A stretch of DNA of 5,865 bases from Burkholderiales bacterium (GTDB taxonomy: Bacteria > Pseudomonadota > Gammaproteobacteria > Burkholderiales > Burkholderiaceae): the NCBI GenBank assembly GCA_947447845.1, contig CANFNO010000211.1, forward strand, positions 1 to 5,865, written 5' to 3'. The notes beneath the pieces were generated by a model, which had not been told where the DNA came from, did no database searches, and saw nothing but the letters and a program-made list of their open reading frames with translations. The position numbers were made by a program, and so were the translations under genes. Of this stretch, positions 1 to 5,546 are shown one piece after another; positions within the stretch are counted from its first letter, which is position 1; every line of letters begins with the position of its first letter.

Positions 1-1193
1 AGTTGCTTGCGTGCAGTGATGTCGATGATGGAGCCCATCCAGCCGGTCTGCTCTCCGTTGGCGTCGATCAGCGGCGACTCGAACACCATCACATTCAAGA
101 GCCGGCCGTCCTGATGGCACCACAACGCCTCGTAACCGTCGCGGGGAGCTCTGCCCTCCAGATTACGTTTGTTGCGCAGCATGACTTCATCCAGGGCATC
201 CGGCGGCCAGTAAGGCATGGGGGGCTGCAGTCCCACCAGTTGGTCAGCGCTAAGCCCCACCATGTGGCAAAAAGTGCGGTTCACATACAAGATGCGGCCC
301 TCGGCATCACGCGCGCGCAGGCCCACCAGGGCCGAGTCTTCCATGGCCTGACGCCAGGCGGCCTCGGTACGCCAGGCTTCTTCAGCGCGAGAAATCTGGC
401 GCACCTGACCCCGCAGCAAGATCGTTGCTACCAGCATGATCGTCAAAAACCCGGTGACCAAAACAATGGGCAAGGTACGCCACAACGGCCTTGTCAGCTC
501 GCGGGCAGTCAGTTCCAGATAGACGCCTGGCATATTGCCACCCACCTGCACCATGTAGCTCTCTCTTCCCTGAGATTCAAGCCGCAGTGGTACTTCATCG
601 ACGGAGGCAATCATTTGCTGATAACCATCTATCAGTTGCACATCGTATTTGCGGGTCAGCCACCAAGGCAGACCACGCCGCAGCAGCACGGTCGGTGAGT
701 AACGCACGATCAGCGTCTCACCGTTGATTTCCAGCATCAAGTGGGAAGACACGCCGGGACTATCTTGCGGGCCCTTGCCGCGCAGTCCGGACAGGGGTTG
801 CGAATCTGGCACGTGGGCCAAGATGCGGTTGTTCGCGTCCAGCCAGGTCACGCTTTGCCAAAGCCGACGCAAACCTTCCACCACCACCGGATTGCTCGCC
901 AAACCGTCAGGAGTCTTGGGAAGGTGTGCTATCTGGTGACCCAGGTCTTGCAGATACGACATTTCCGTGTCGAGCCTGCTTTGCAACTGCGCCTCACTGC
1001 TGAGCGCGTCGGCAATCATGGTGGCGCGGCGCGCCTCCTGATCATCCACTTCAGCCCGATAGGCCCAAGACAACACACCCGCCACAAACAGGCCGGAAGC
1101 CAGCAAGGGCAACAACCACAGTCGGCGGCGAGTCTGTTCCCAAACCCGGGCGGCCAAACCTGACCTGCGAATAGCGGTAGGGGGTACAAGCAT
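1..1193 (-). CDS. dctS: C4-dicarboxylate sensor histidine kinase, DctS-like (N-terminal part; C-terminus runs off the left edge)
   Basis: The minus frame stays open from ATG at 1193 to the window edge and gives 397 residues without a stop. A basic N-terminus (RR at 9-10, RRR at 22-24) precedes a membrane segment at about 25-45. A periplasmic sensor region follows at about 46-236 (including RYSPTVLLRRG at 164-174). A second membrane segment lies at about 238-260 (LPIVLVTGFLTIMLV). A linker leads to a PAS domain at about 275-395, with GLRARDAEGRILYVN, PYWPPD and the closing GWMGSIIDITARKQ. This order matches DctS-type kinases that control TRAP dicarboxylate transporters. The histidine phosphorylation and ATPase domains are outside the window, so kinase activity is inferred. 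Its divergence from dctPQM supports a role in sensing the transported substrate; a response-regulator partner (dctR) would be expected beyond the left edge. The start is uncertain: only a weak AAGG lies 12 nt upstream. Rhizobial DctB, a related kinase, lacks the cytoplasmic PAS, which favours the DctS name. Confidence 0.85.
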   Translation of the reverse strand, partial: MLVPPTAIRRSGLAARVWEQTRRRLWLLPLLASGLFVAGVLSWAYRAEVDDQEARRATMIADALSSEAQLQSRLDTEMSYLQDLGHQIAHLPKTPDGLASNPVVVEGLRRLWQSVTWLDANNRILAHVPDSQPLSGLRGKGPQDSPGVSSHLMLEINGETLIVRYSPTVLLRRGLPWWLTRKYDVQLIDGYQQMIASVDEVPLRLESQGRESYMVQVGGNMPGVYLELTARELTRPLWRTLPIVLVTGFLTIMLVATILLRGQVRQISRAEEAWRTEAAWRQAMEDSALVGLRARDAEGRILYVNRTFCHMVGLSADQLVGLQPPMPYWPPDALDEVMLRNKRNLEGRAPRDGYEALWCHQDGRLLNVMVFESPLIDANGEQTGWMGSIIDITARKQ

Positions 1194-1248
1194 GAAGCAG
1201 TCTAGCCTTGCTTCAGGAATTTGGCAGCACAAACAGCAGGAAAACCTG

Positions 1249-1258
1249 GGGTTAACCC
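1249..1258. promoter_or_regulatory. perfect palindrome GGGTTAACCC, possible operator
   Basis: GGGTTAACCC is a perfect 10-bp palindrome roughly in the middle of the dctS-dctP1 intergenic region. Such symmetry suits a dimeric regulator. No binding protein can be assigned from the sequence, and a short palindrome can arise by chance. Confidence 0.3.
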
Positions 1259-1263
1259 GTACG

Positions 1264-1319
1264 CCACACCAAAGCCCATTGGAAAAATGTGGAAAACCAC
1301 ACTTGCCCTAACCACACCA
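1264..1319. repeat. repeated CCACAC motifs upstream of dctP1
   Basis: CCACACCA occurs exactly at 1264-1271 and again at 1312-1319, and a third CCACAC lies at 1297-1302. A facing TGTGG is at 1288-1292. Start-to-start spacings are 33 and 15 nt. The cluster may be half-sites for the response regulator paired with the divergent kinase. That assignment is inference from position and repetition. Confidence 0.35.
1288..1301. promoter_or_regulatory. inverted repeat TGTGG-AAAA-CCACA, candidate operator
   Basis: Two perfect 5-bp arms flank an AAAA spacer 67 nt upstream of the dctP1 start. Its right arm is part of one of the repeated CCACAC motifs, which makes it the most operator-like element here. 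No T-run follows, so it does not look like a terminator. The bound protein, if any, is unknown; DctR is the natural guess. Confidence 0.4.
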
Positions 1320-1353
1320 GACAAAGGACACTTCGTTGCGTTCATTTATTAAA

Positions 1354-1360
1354 TAAGGAG
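1354..1360 (+). promoter_or_regulatory. ribosome binding site of dctP1
   Basis: TAAGGAG lies 8 nt before the ATG at 1369 and is close to the ideal Shine-Dalgarno sequence. It is much stronger than the site before dctQ, which fits the need for excess binding protein over membrane subunits. The following bases (AGGAGATCA) are repeated before dctP2 at the same distance from the start. Confidence 0.85.
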
Positions 1361-1368
1361 ATCATTGC

Positions 1369-2388
1369 ATGACCCGTTTTACCCGTCGCACCCTCGTTGG
1401 GGCCGTTATGGCCGTTGCTGCCTTGGGCGCCACCATTGCCCAAGCCCAGACACCCATCGTCATCAAATTCAGCCACGTGGTGGCTGCCGACACCCCTAAG
1501 GGAAAAGCCTCCGAATTCTTCGCCAAGCGCGCTGCCGAACTCACCAAAGGCAAGGTCAAGGTAGAGGTGTATGCCAACAGCGCCCTGTACAAAGACAAGG
1601 AAGAACTCGAAGCCCTACAGATTGGCGCTGTGCAAATGCTGGCCCCCTCGCTGGCCAAGTTCGGCCCCTTGGGCGTGAAAGAGTTCGAAGCCTTTGACTT
1701 CCCGTTTATCTTTGACGACACGGAAGACTTGCACAAGATCACCCAGGGCGCAGTAGGCGCCGGCCTGATGGCCAAACTGGAGCCGCGTGGCATCAAGGGC
1801 CTGGCGTTCTGGGACAACGGCTTCAAGTCGTTCTCGGCCAATACGCCGATCAAGTCTGCAGCCGACATGAAGGGCAAGAAGTTCCGCATCCAGTCCAGCA
1901 AAGTGCTGGAAGAAGAAATCCGCTCAGTCGGTGGCATTCCACAGGTGATGGCTTTCTCTGAGGTGTACCAAGCGCTGCAAACCGGCGTGGTGGATGGCAC
2001 CGAGAACCCGATCTCCAACTTCTACACCCAGAAGATGCATGAAGTGCAAAAGCACCTCTCCATCACCAACCACGGTTACCTGGGTTATGCCGTAATTGCC
2101 AACAAGAAATTCTGGGACGGTTTGCCGACCGACATCCATGCCCAGCTTGAGCAGGCAATGAAGGACGCTACCGTCTACGCCAACAAAATTGCCCAGGAAG
2201 AAAACGACCAGGCTCTGGAAGGCGTGAAGAAGAGCGGCAAGACCACCGTCTACGTGCTGACGAAAGACGAGCGTCTGGCCCTGAAAAAGGCCATGGCCCC
2301 CGTGCACCTCAAGATGGCTGACCGCGTGGGCAAGGAAACACTCCAGACCATTTACAAAGAAACCGGTTTCGACCCCGAGAAGCTGTAA
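1369..2388 (+). CDS. dctP: TRAP transporter substrate-binding protein DctP (copy 1)
   Basis: This is a periplasmic binding protein that captures a C4-dicarboxylate (malate, succinate or fumarate in the characterised family) and delivers it to DctQM. The 339 residues match the usual family length. A signal peptide covers residues 1-26: basic MTRFTRR, a hydrophobic core and cleavage after AQA. The mature protein starts QTPIVIKFSHVV. Family hallmarks are the NSALYKDKEELEALQ stretch at about 70-84, R173 in FRIQ (the arginine that binds the substrate carboxylate), AFSEVYQALQTG, and DGTENP with N213. Both pocket positions are intact, so it should be functional. The start is fixed by the strong TAAGGAG site. 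It is first in the dctP-dctQ-dctM set, with 39 nt before dctQ. The signal peptide contains RR followed by TLV, so Tat export is possible, though Sec is the default for this family. The exact ligand cannot be read from the sequence. Confidence 0.95.
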   Translation: MTRFTRRTLVGAVMAVAALGATIAQAQTPIVIKFSHVVAADTPKGKASEFFAKRAAELTKGKVKVEVYANSALYKDKEELEALQIGAVQMLAPSLAKFGPLGVKEFEAFDFPFIFDDTEDLHKITQGAVGAGLMAKLEPRGIKGLAFWDNGFKSFSANTPIKSAADMKGKKFRIQSSKVLEEEIRSVGGIPQVMAFSEVYQALQTGVVDGTENPISNFYTQKMHEVQKHLSITNHGYLGYAVIANKKFWDGLPTDIHAQLEQAMKDATVYANKIAQEENDQALEGVKKSGKTTVYVLTKDERLALKKAMAPVHLKMADRVGKETLQTIYKETGFDPEKL

Positions 2389-2427
2389 GTTCTTAGAAGC
2401 ACTCCCACATCCTTCGGAACTGCATTT

Positions 2428-3102
2428 ATGAAATTCTTTGACCACCTGGAAGAGTGGCTTGTCACCTTCCTCATGGGGGGCGCGACGTTGGTGATTTTCG
2501 TCGCCGTCGTCCACCGTTACGCCGCCGGCATGGCCATTCCCGGCCTGCAGGACTGGCTGTTGTCCATCAACATGACCTGGGCGCAGGAGCTCACCATCAT
2601 CATGTTTGTGTGGATGGCCAAGTTTGGCGCGGCCTATGGTGTGCGCACCGGCATCCACGTGGGTGTGGACGTGCTTATCAACCGCTTGAGCGACGCCAAC
2701 CGCAGTAAGTTCATTATTTTCGGACTGTGCGCTGGCGCCCTGTTTACCGGCATTGTGGCCACCCTTGGCGGGCGCTTTGTCTGGGAAAACGGTGCTCACC
2801 ACTTCTTTGCCAACTTGCTGGGCATGGCAGCGGATGGTGCTTTTGAAGGCCCGACCACGCCTGACCTGGAGTGGCCAACCTGGATGGTTTACAGCGCCAT
2901 TCCGCTGGGCACCAGCCTGATGTGTTTCCGCTTTTTGCAAGTCATGGTGGGCTTCATCAAGACAGGTGAACTGCCGCACCACGACCACGGCCATGTGGAC
3001 GGACTGGAAGAAGAAGTGCCCGCCTTGGACCTCAACCCCTACGGCATGAAAGACAACCTGCACCCCGCTGATCTGAACGAACAGAAAGGTGGTGACAAAT
3101 GA
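2428..3102 (+). CDS. dctQ: TRAP transporter small permease subunit DctQ
   Basis: This is the small integral membrane subunit, which forms the transporter complex with DctM in the inner membrane. The 224 residues have four hydrophobic segments at about 11-31, 52-72, 95-114 and 152-175. The second carries the family signature: WAQELTIIMFVWMAKFGAA followed by RTGIHVGVDVL at 73-83. After the last segment comes a polar, acidic, presumably cytoplasmic tail (178-224) with a His cluster, HHDHGH, at 184-189. The length fits the longer dicarboxylate-type DctQ; sialic-acid-type SiaQ parts are shorter. Only a weak GGAA (2416-2419) precedes the ATG, so translation may depend on coupling to dctP1. The stop codon overlaps the dctM start (ATGA, 3099-3102), which implies coupled synthesis of the two membrane subunits. 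Confidence 0.95.
   Translation: MKFFDHLEEWLVTFLMGGATLVIFVAVVHRYAAGMAIPGLQDWLLSINMTWAQELTIIMFVWMAKFGAAYGVRTGIHVGVDVLINRLSDANRSKFIIFGLCAGALFTGIVATLGGRFVWENGAHHFFANLLGMAADGAFEGPTTPDLEWPTWMVYSAIPLGTSLMCFRFLQVMVGFIKTGELPHHDHGHVDGLEEEVPALDLNPYGMKDNLHPADLNEQKGGDK
3085..3092 (+). promoter_or_regulatory. ribosome binding site of dctM inside the end of dctQ
   Basis: AAAGGTGG sits 6 nt before the dctM ATG at 3099, within the last codons of dctQ. Together with the ATGA overlap it supports translation of dctM by ribosomes finishing dctQ, and it fixes the dctM start. Confidence 0.65.
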
Positions 3103-4382
3103 ACGCTGCCATCATCTTTGTCCTGTTGCTGGTGCTGATGCTGACCGGCATGCCGATTTCGATCTCGCTGGGCCTGACAGTGTTGACCTTTTTGTTCGGC
3201 TTCACTCAGGTTCCGCTGGAATCTGTGGCGCTCAAGTTGTTCACCGGTATTGAGAAGTTCGAGATCATGGCGATTCCGTTCTTCATCCTGGCAGGTAACT
3301 TCCTGACGCACGGCGGGGTGGCGCGGCGCATGATCAACTTTGCCTCCAGCATGGTCGGTCACTGGTACGGTGGCCTGGGTCTGGCTGGCGTGATGGGTTG
3401 TGCACTGTTTGCTGCGGTGTCGGGCTCCAGCCCGGCCACTGTGGTGGCCATCGGCTCGATCCTGCTGCCAGCCATGACGCGCGCTGGCTTTCCTAAAAGC
3501 TTTGGTGCCGGTGTTATCACGACCTCGGGTGCGTTGGGCATCCTGATCCCGCCTTCCATCGTGATGGTGATGTACTCAGTGGCGACCAACACCTCGGTGG
3601 GCGCCCTGTTCATGGCCGGTGTGGTTCCCGGCATTGCACTGGCCTGCGTGCTGGGTGGAGTGACCTGGTACCGAGCCAAGAAGTTCAACTATCCGCGTCT
3701 GCCCAAAGCCACCTGGAAAGAACGCCTGACTGCGTTTCGTGCCTCGGCCTGGGGTCTGCTGCTGATCGTGATCGTCATGGGCGGCATTTACAGCGGCATG
3801 TTCACTCCGACTGAAGCTGCCGCCATGAGCGCCGTGTATGCCTTCTTTGTGGCCGTTTTTGTCTACAAGGACATGGGACTCAAGGACGTGCCCAAGGTGC
3901 TGCTGAACTCGGCCAACATGTCGGCCATGCTGCTGTACATCATCACCAACGCGGTGCTGTTCTCCTTCATCATGACCAATGAAAACATTCCACAGGCCCT
4001 GGCCGACTGGATGCTGGGCAATGGTCTGGGAATGATTACGTTCCTGCTCGCCGTTAACGTGATTTTGCTGCTGGCCGGCAACTTCATGGAGCCATCCTCC
4101 ATCGTGCTGATCTTCGCCCCCATCCTGTTCCCGGTGGCGATGAAGTTGGGCATCGACCCGGTGCACTTCGGCATCATCATGGTGGTGAACATGGAAGTGG
4201 GAATGTGCCACCCGCCGGTGGGACTCAACCTCTATGTGGCGTCAGGCATTACCAAGATGGGTATTACGGAGCTCACCGTGGCGGTCTGGCCATGGTTGCT
4301 GTCCATGCTTGGCTTCCTGATGGTGGTGACCTACTGGCCCGCGTTGTCCACCTGGTTCCCACGCATGCTGGGCATGATGTAG
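3099..4382 (+). CDS. dctM: TRAP transporter large permease subunit DctM
   Basis: This is the large inner-membrane subunit that forms the substrate path and, in the known family, couples import to sodium. The 427 residues are typical family length. The protein is hydrophobic throughout and starts with a membrane segment (IIFVLLLVLMLTG). Conserved stretches in order are AIPFFILAGNFLTHGG at 58-73, VSGSSPATVVAIGSILLPAM at 107-126, SGALGILIPPSIVMVMYS at 143-160, GMFTPTEAAAMSAVYA at 233-248, GNFMEPSSIVLIFAPILFP at 327-345, and NMEVGMCHPPVGLNLYVASG at 364-383. The SGSSPAT and FMEPSS/CHPPVG regions belong to the two related halves of the transport domain. No frameshift or truncation is visible. It overlaps dctQ by 4 nt and is followed by a strong hairpin. 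It is the only DctM in the window, so both binding proteins may use it. Confidence 0.96.
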   Translation: MNAAIIFVLLLVLMLTGMPISISLGLTVLTFLFGFTQVPLESVALKLFTGIEKFEIMAIPFFILAGNFLTHGGVARRMINFASSMVGHWYGGLGLAGVMGCALFAAVSGSSPATVVAIGSILLPAMTRAGFPKSFGAGVITTSGALGILIPPSIVMVMYSVATNTSVGALFMAGVVPGIALACVLGGVTWYRAKKFNYPRLPKATWKERLTAFRASAWGLLLIVIVMGGIYSGMFTPTEAAAMSAVYAFFVAVFVYKDMGLKDVPKVLLNSANMSAMLLYIITNAVLFSFIMTNENIPQALADWMLGNGLGMITFLLAVNVILLLAGNFMEPSSIVLIFAPILFPVAMKLGIDPVHFGIIMVVNMEVGMCHPPVGLNLYVASGITKMGITELTVAVWPWLLSMLGFLMVVTYWPALSTWFPRMLGMM

Positions 4383-4407
4383 GCCTGCACACGGCTTAGC
4401 AATCAAC

Positions 4408-4452
4408 CCGCTCTGTCACCGCGTTAAGCGCAGTGACAGAGCGGCTTTACTT
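4408..4452 (+). terminator. strong hairpin after dctM, probable (imperfect) terminator or attenuator
   Basis: Two perfect 12-nt arms (4408-4419, CCGCTCTGTCAC; 4433-4444) form the stem. A further GCG/CGC pairing (4421-4423 with 4429-4431) beyond a C-A mismatch closes a 5-nt loop. The hairpin starts 25 nt after the dctM stop. The following tract CTTTACTT has only five T in eight bases, so termination may be incomplete. It could also protect the 3' end of the dctPQM message. Either way it separates expression of dctP2 from the genes upstream. Confidence 0.7.
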
Positions 4453-4463
4453 GGTGCATTGCG

Positions 4464-4498
4464 CCAGACCAGTAGCACACTACTGATATCCCAGACCA
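4464..4498. repeat. CCAGACCA direct repeats flanking a CAGTAG-CACA-CTACTG inverted repeat
   Basis: CCAGACCA occurs at 4464-4471 and 4491-4498, 27 nt apart. Between them, and touching the first copy, is a perfect 6-bp inverted repeat with a 4-nt spacer at 4470-4485. All of this lies 16-50 nt upstream of the dctP2 start, after the dctM hairpin. It may be an operator for a separate dctP2 promoter or a small leader hairpin. I find no convincing -35/-10 pair, so the role is inference. Confidence 0.35.
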
Positions 4499-4500
4499 TC

Positions 4501-4505
4501 AGGAG
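4501..4505 (+). promoter_or_regulatory. ribosome binding site of dctP2
   Basis: AGGAG ends 8 nt before the ATG at 4514. The longer string AGGAGATCA is identical to the one before dctP1 at the same distance, so this site appears to be part of the duplicated unit and settles the dctP2 start. Confidence 0.8.
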
Positions 4506-4513
4506 ATCACGAC

Positions 4514-5533
4514 ATGAAGTCATTGACCTGCCCCACCATCGTCCGTGCAGTTGTTTTTGCCGCCACTTTATTCACAGGCTTGACCGCACTGGCACAGGCT
4601 CCCATCGTCATCAAATTCAGCCACGTAGTGGCACCAGACACGCCCAAGGGCAAGGGCGCGCTGCGCTTCAAGGAACTGGCCGAGCAGCGTACCAATGGCC
4701 GCGTCAAGGTCGAGGTATTCGCCAACAGCGCTCTGTACAAGGACAAAGAAGAGATGGAAGCCCTGCAACTGGGCTCGGTACAAATGTTGGCGCCGTCACT
4801 GGCCAAGTTCGGGCCGCTGGGTGTAAAAGACTTTGAGGTGTTTGACCTGCCCTTTCTGTTCAAGGATGGCGCTTCCTTCCGTGGCATTACCGAAGGTCCG
4901 CTGGGCGCCGAATTGTTCAAGAAGCTCGAAACCCGGGGCATCACCGGGCTGGCCTACTGGGACAACGGTTTTCACATCATGAGCGCCAACAAGCCGCTGC
5001 ATAGCGTGGCCGATTTCAAGGGCCTGAAGATGCGCATCCAAAGCTCCAAGGTGCTGGACGCTCAAATGCGCGCACTGGGGGCGATTCCGCAAGTGATGGC
5101 TTTCTCCGAGTTGTACCAGGCGCTGCAAAGCGGTGTGGTGGATGGCACCGAGGGCGTGGCATCGAACTTTTACACCCAAAAAATCTATGAAGTGCAAAAG
5201 CACATGACGATTTCCAACCACGGCCATCTGGCCTATGCGGTGATCGTCAACAAGCCCTTCTGGGATGGCCTGCCCGCAGACATTCGCACCCTACTGAACG
5301 GTGCCGTCAAGGACGCCACCACCTACGCCAACGCCATTGCCGCCACCGAAAACGTGCAGGCCCTGGACAAGATCAAGGCCAGCGGCAAGACCACCATCTA
5401 CACACCCACCGCCGCCGAACTGGCCGAGTGGAAGAAGGCCTTGATGCCGGTGCACAAGGAGATGGAGTCGCGCGTGGGCATGGCCACGATTGAGGCGGCG
5501 TACAAAGCCGCAGGATTTACTCCAGCTAAGTAA
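4514..5533 (+). CDS. dctP: TRAP transporter substrate-binding protein DctP (copy 2, diverged)
   Basis: This is a second complete DctP-family periplasmic binding protein, also 339 residues. The signal peptide is residues 1-27 with cleavage after ALA; unlike copy 1 it has no twin arginine. The mature protein starts QAPIVIKFSHVV and aligns with copy 1 without gaps at about 65% identity (202 of 312, hand count). The carboxylate-binding arginine is kept (R174 in MRIQ), as is AFSELYQALQSGVVDGTE. However, the Asn of the ENP motif is Gly here (G214), and the residue matching K153 of copy 1 is His (H154). Both positions line the ligand cleft in related proteins, so substrate or affinity may differ (inference). 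No Q or M gene accompanies it, so it probably feeds the DctQM encoded just upstream. It follows dctM by 131 nt containing a strong hairpin, so expression may be partly independent. Confidence 0.93.
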   Translation: MKSLTCPTIVRAVVFAATLFTGLTALAQAPIVIKFSHVVAPDTPKGKGALRFKELAEQRTNGRVKVEVFANSALYKDKEEMEALQLGSVQMLAPSLAKFGPLGVKDFEVFDLPFLFKDGASFRGITEGPLGAELFKKLETRGITGLAYWDNGFHIMSANKPLHSVADFKGLKMRIQSSKVLDAQMRALGAIPQVMAFSELYQALQSGVVDGTEGVASNFYTQKIYEVQKHMTISNHGHLAYAVIVNKPFWDGLPADIRTLLNGAVKDATTYANAIAATENVQALDKIKASGKTTIYTPTAAELAEWKKALMPVHKEMESRVGMATIEAAYKAAGFTPAK

Positions 5534-5546
5534 GCGCTCCCAGGCA

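Larger units (their letters stand above)
1194..1368. promoter_or_regulatory. divergent intergenic control region between dctS and dctP1
   Basis: This 175-bp stretch separates the start codons of the kinase gene (minus) and dctP1 (plus), so it must hold promoters for both. It contains a perfect 10-bp palindrome (1249-1258), a 14-bp inverted repeat (1288-1301) and three copies of CCACAC (1264, 1297, 1312). An AT-rich tract (1341-1355) lies just ahead of the dctP1 ribosome binding site. I could not find a convincing sigma-70 -35/-10 pair or a correctly spaced sigma-54 GG-N10-GC site. The regulatory role is inferred from position and symmetry. Confidence 0.6.
1453..4626. repeat. 26-bp exact direct repeat shared by dctP1 and dctP2 (1453-1478 and 4601-4626)
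   Basis: A 26-bp identical stretch, coding PIVIKFSHV near the mature N-terminus, occurs in both binding-protein genes 3148 bp apart in the same orientation. An 18-bp match coding VVDGTE lies later in both genes. These mark the genes as a tandem duplication. The coordinates given span both copies; dctQ and dctM lie between them. Only short identical blocks remain, so the duplication is old or the codons have drifted. Confidence 0.85.

Noticed and set aside
3..698. 231-residue open frame on the plus strand at the left end
   Set aside because: It is a shadow of the minus-strand kinase gene. Its composition (Gln/His-rich) and lack of domains contrast with the membrane and PAS features of the opposite frame.
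1222..1238. TGGCAGCACAAACAGCA as a sigma-54 promoter for dctP1
   Set aside because: The GG and GC elements are separated by 11 nt instead of the required 10. A second look-alike (TGG...TTGC, 1290-1306) has 12. DctS-type systems are also not known to need sigma-54.
1347..1354. TATTAAAT as a -10 element for dctP1
   Set aside because: It lies about 15 nt before the start codon, runs into the ribosome binding site, and has no -35 partner at the right distance.
1924..3063. 379-residue open frame on the minus strand across dctP1 and dctQ
   Set aside because: It lies opposite two clear family genes, is rich in His and Val typical of antisense reading of GC-rich codons, and shows no recognisable domain.
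3576..4228. minus-strand open frames opposite dctM
   Set aside because: They are His/Gln-rich or Met/Ser-rich antisense shadows of a well-conserved membrane protein, with no support of their own.
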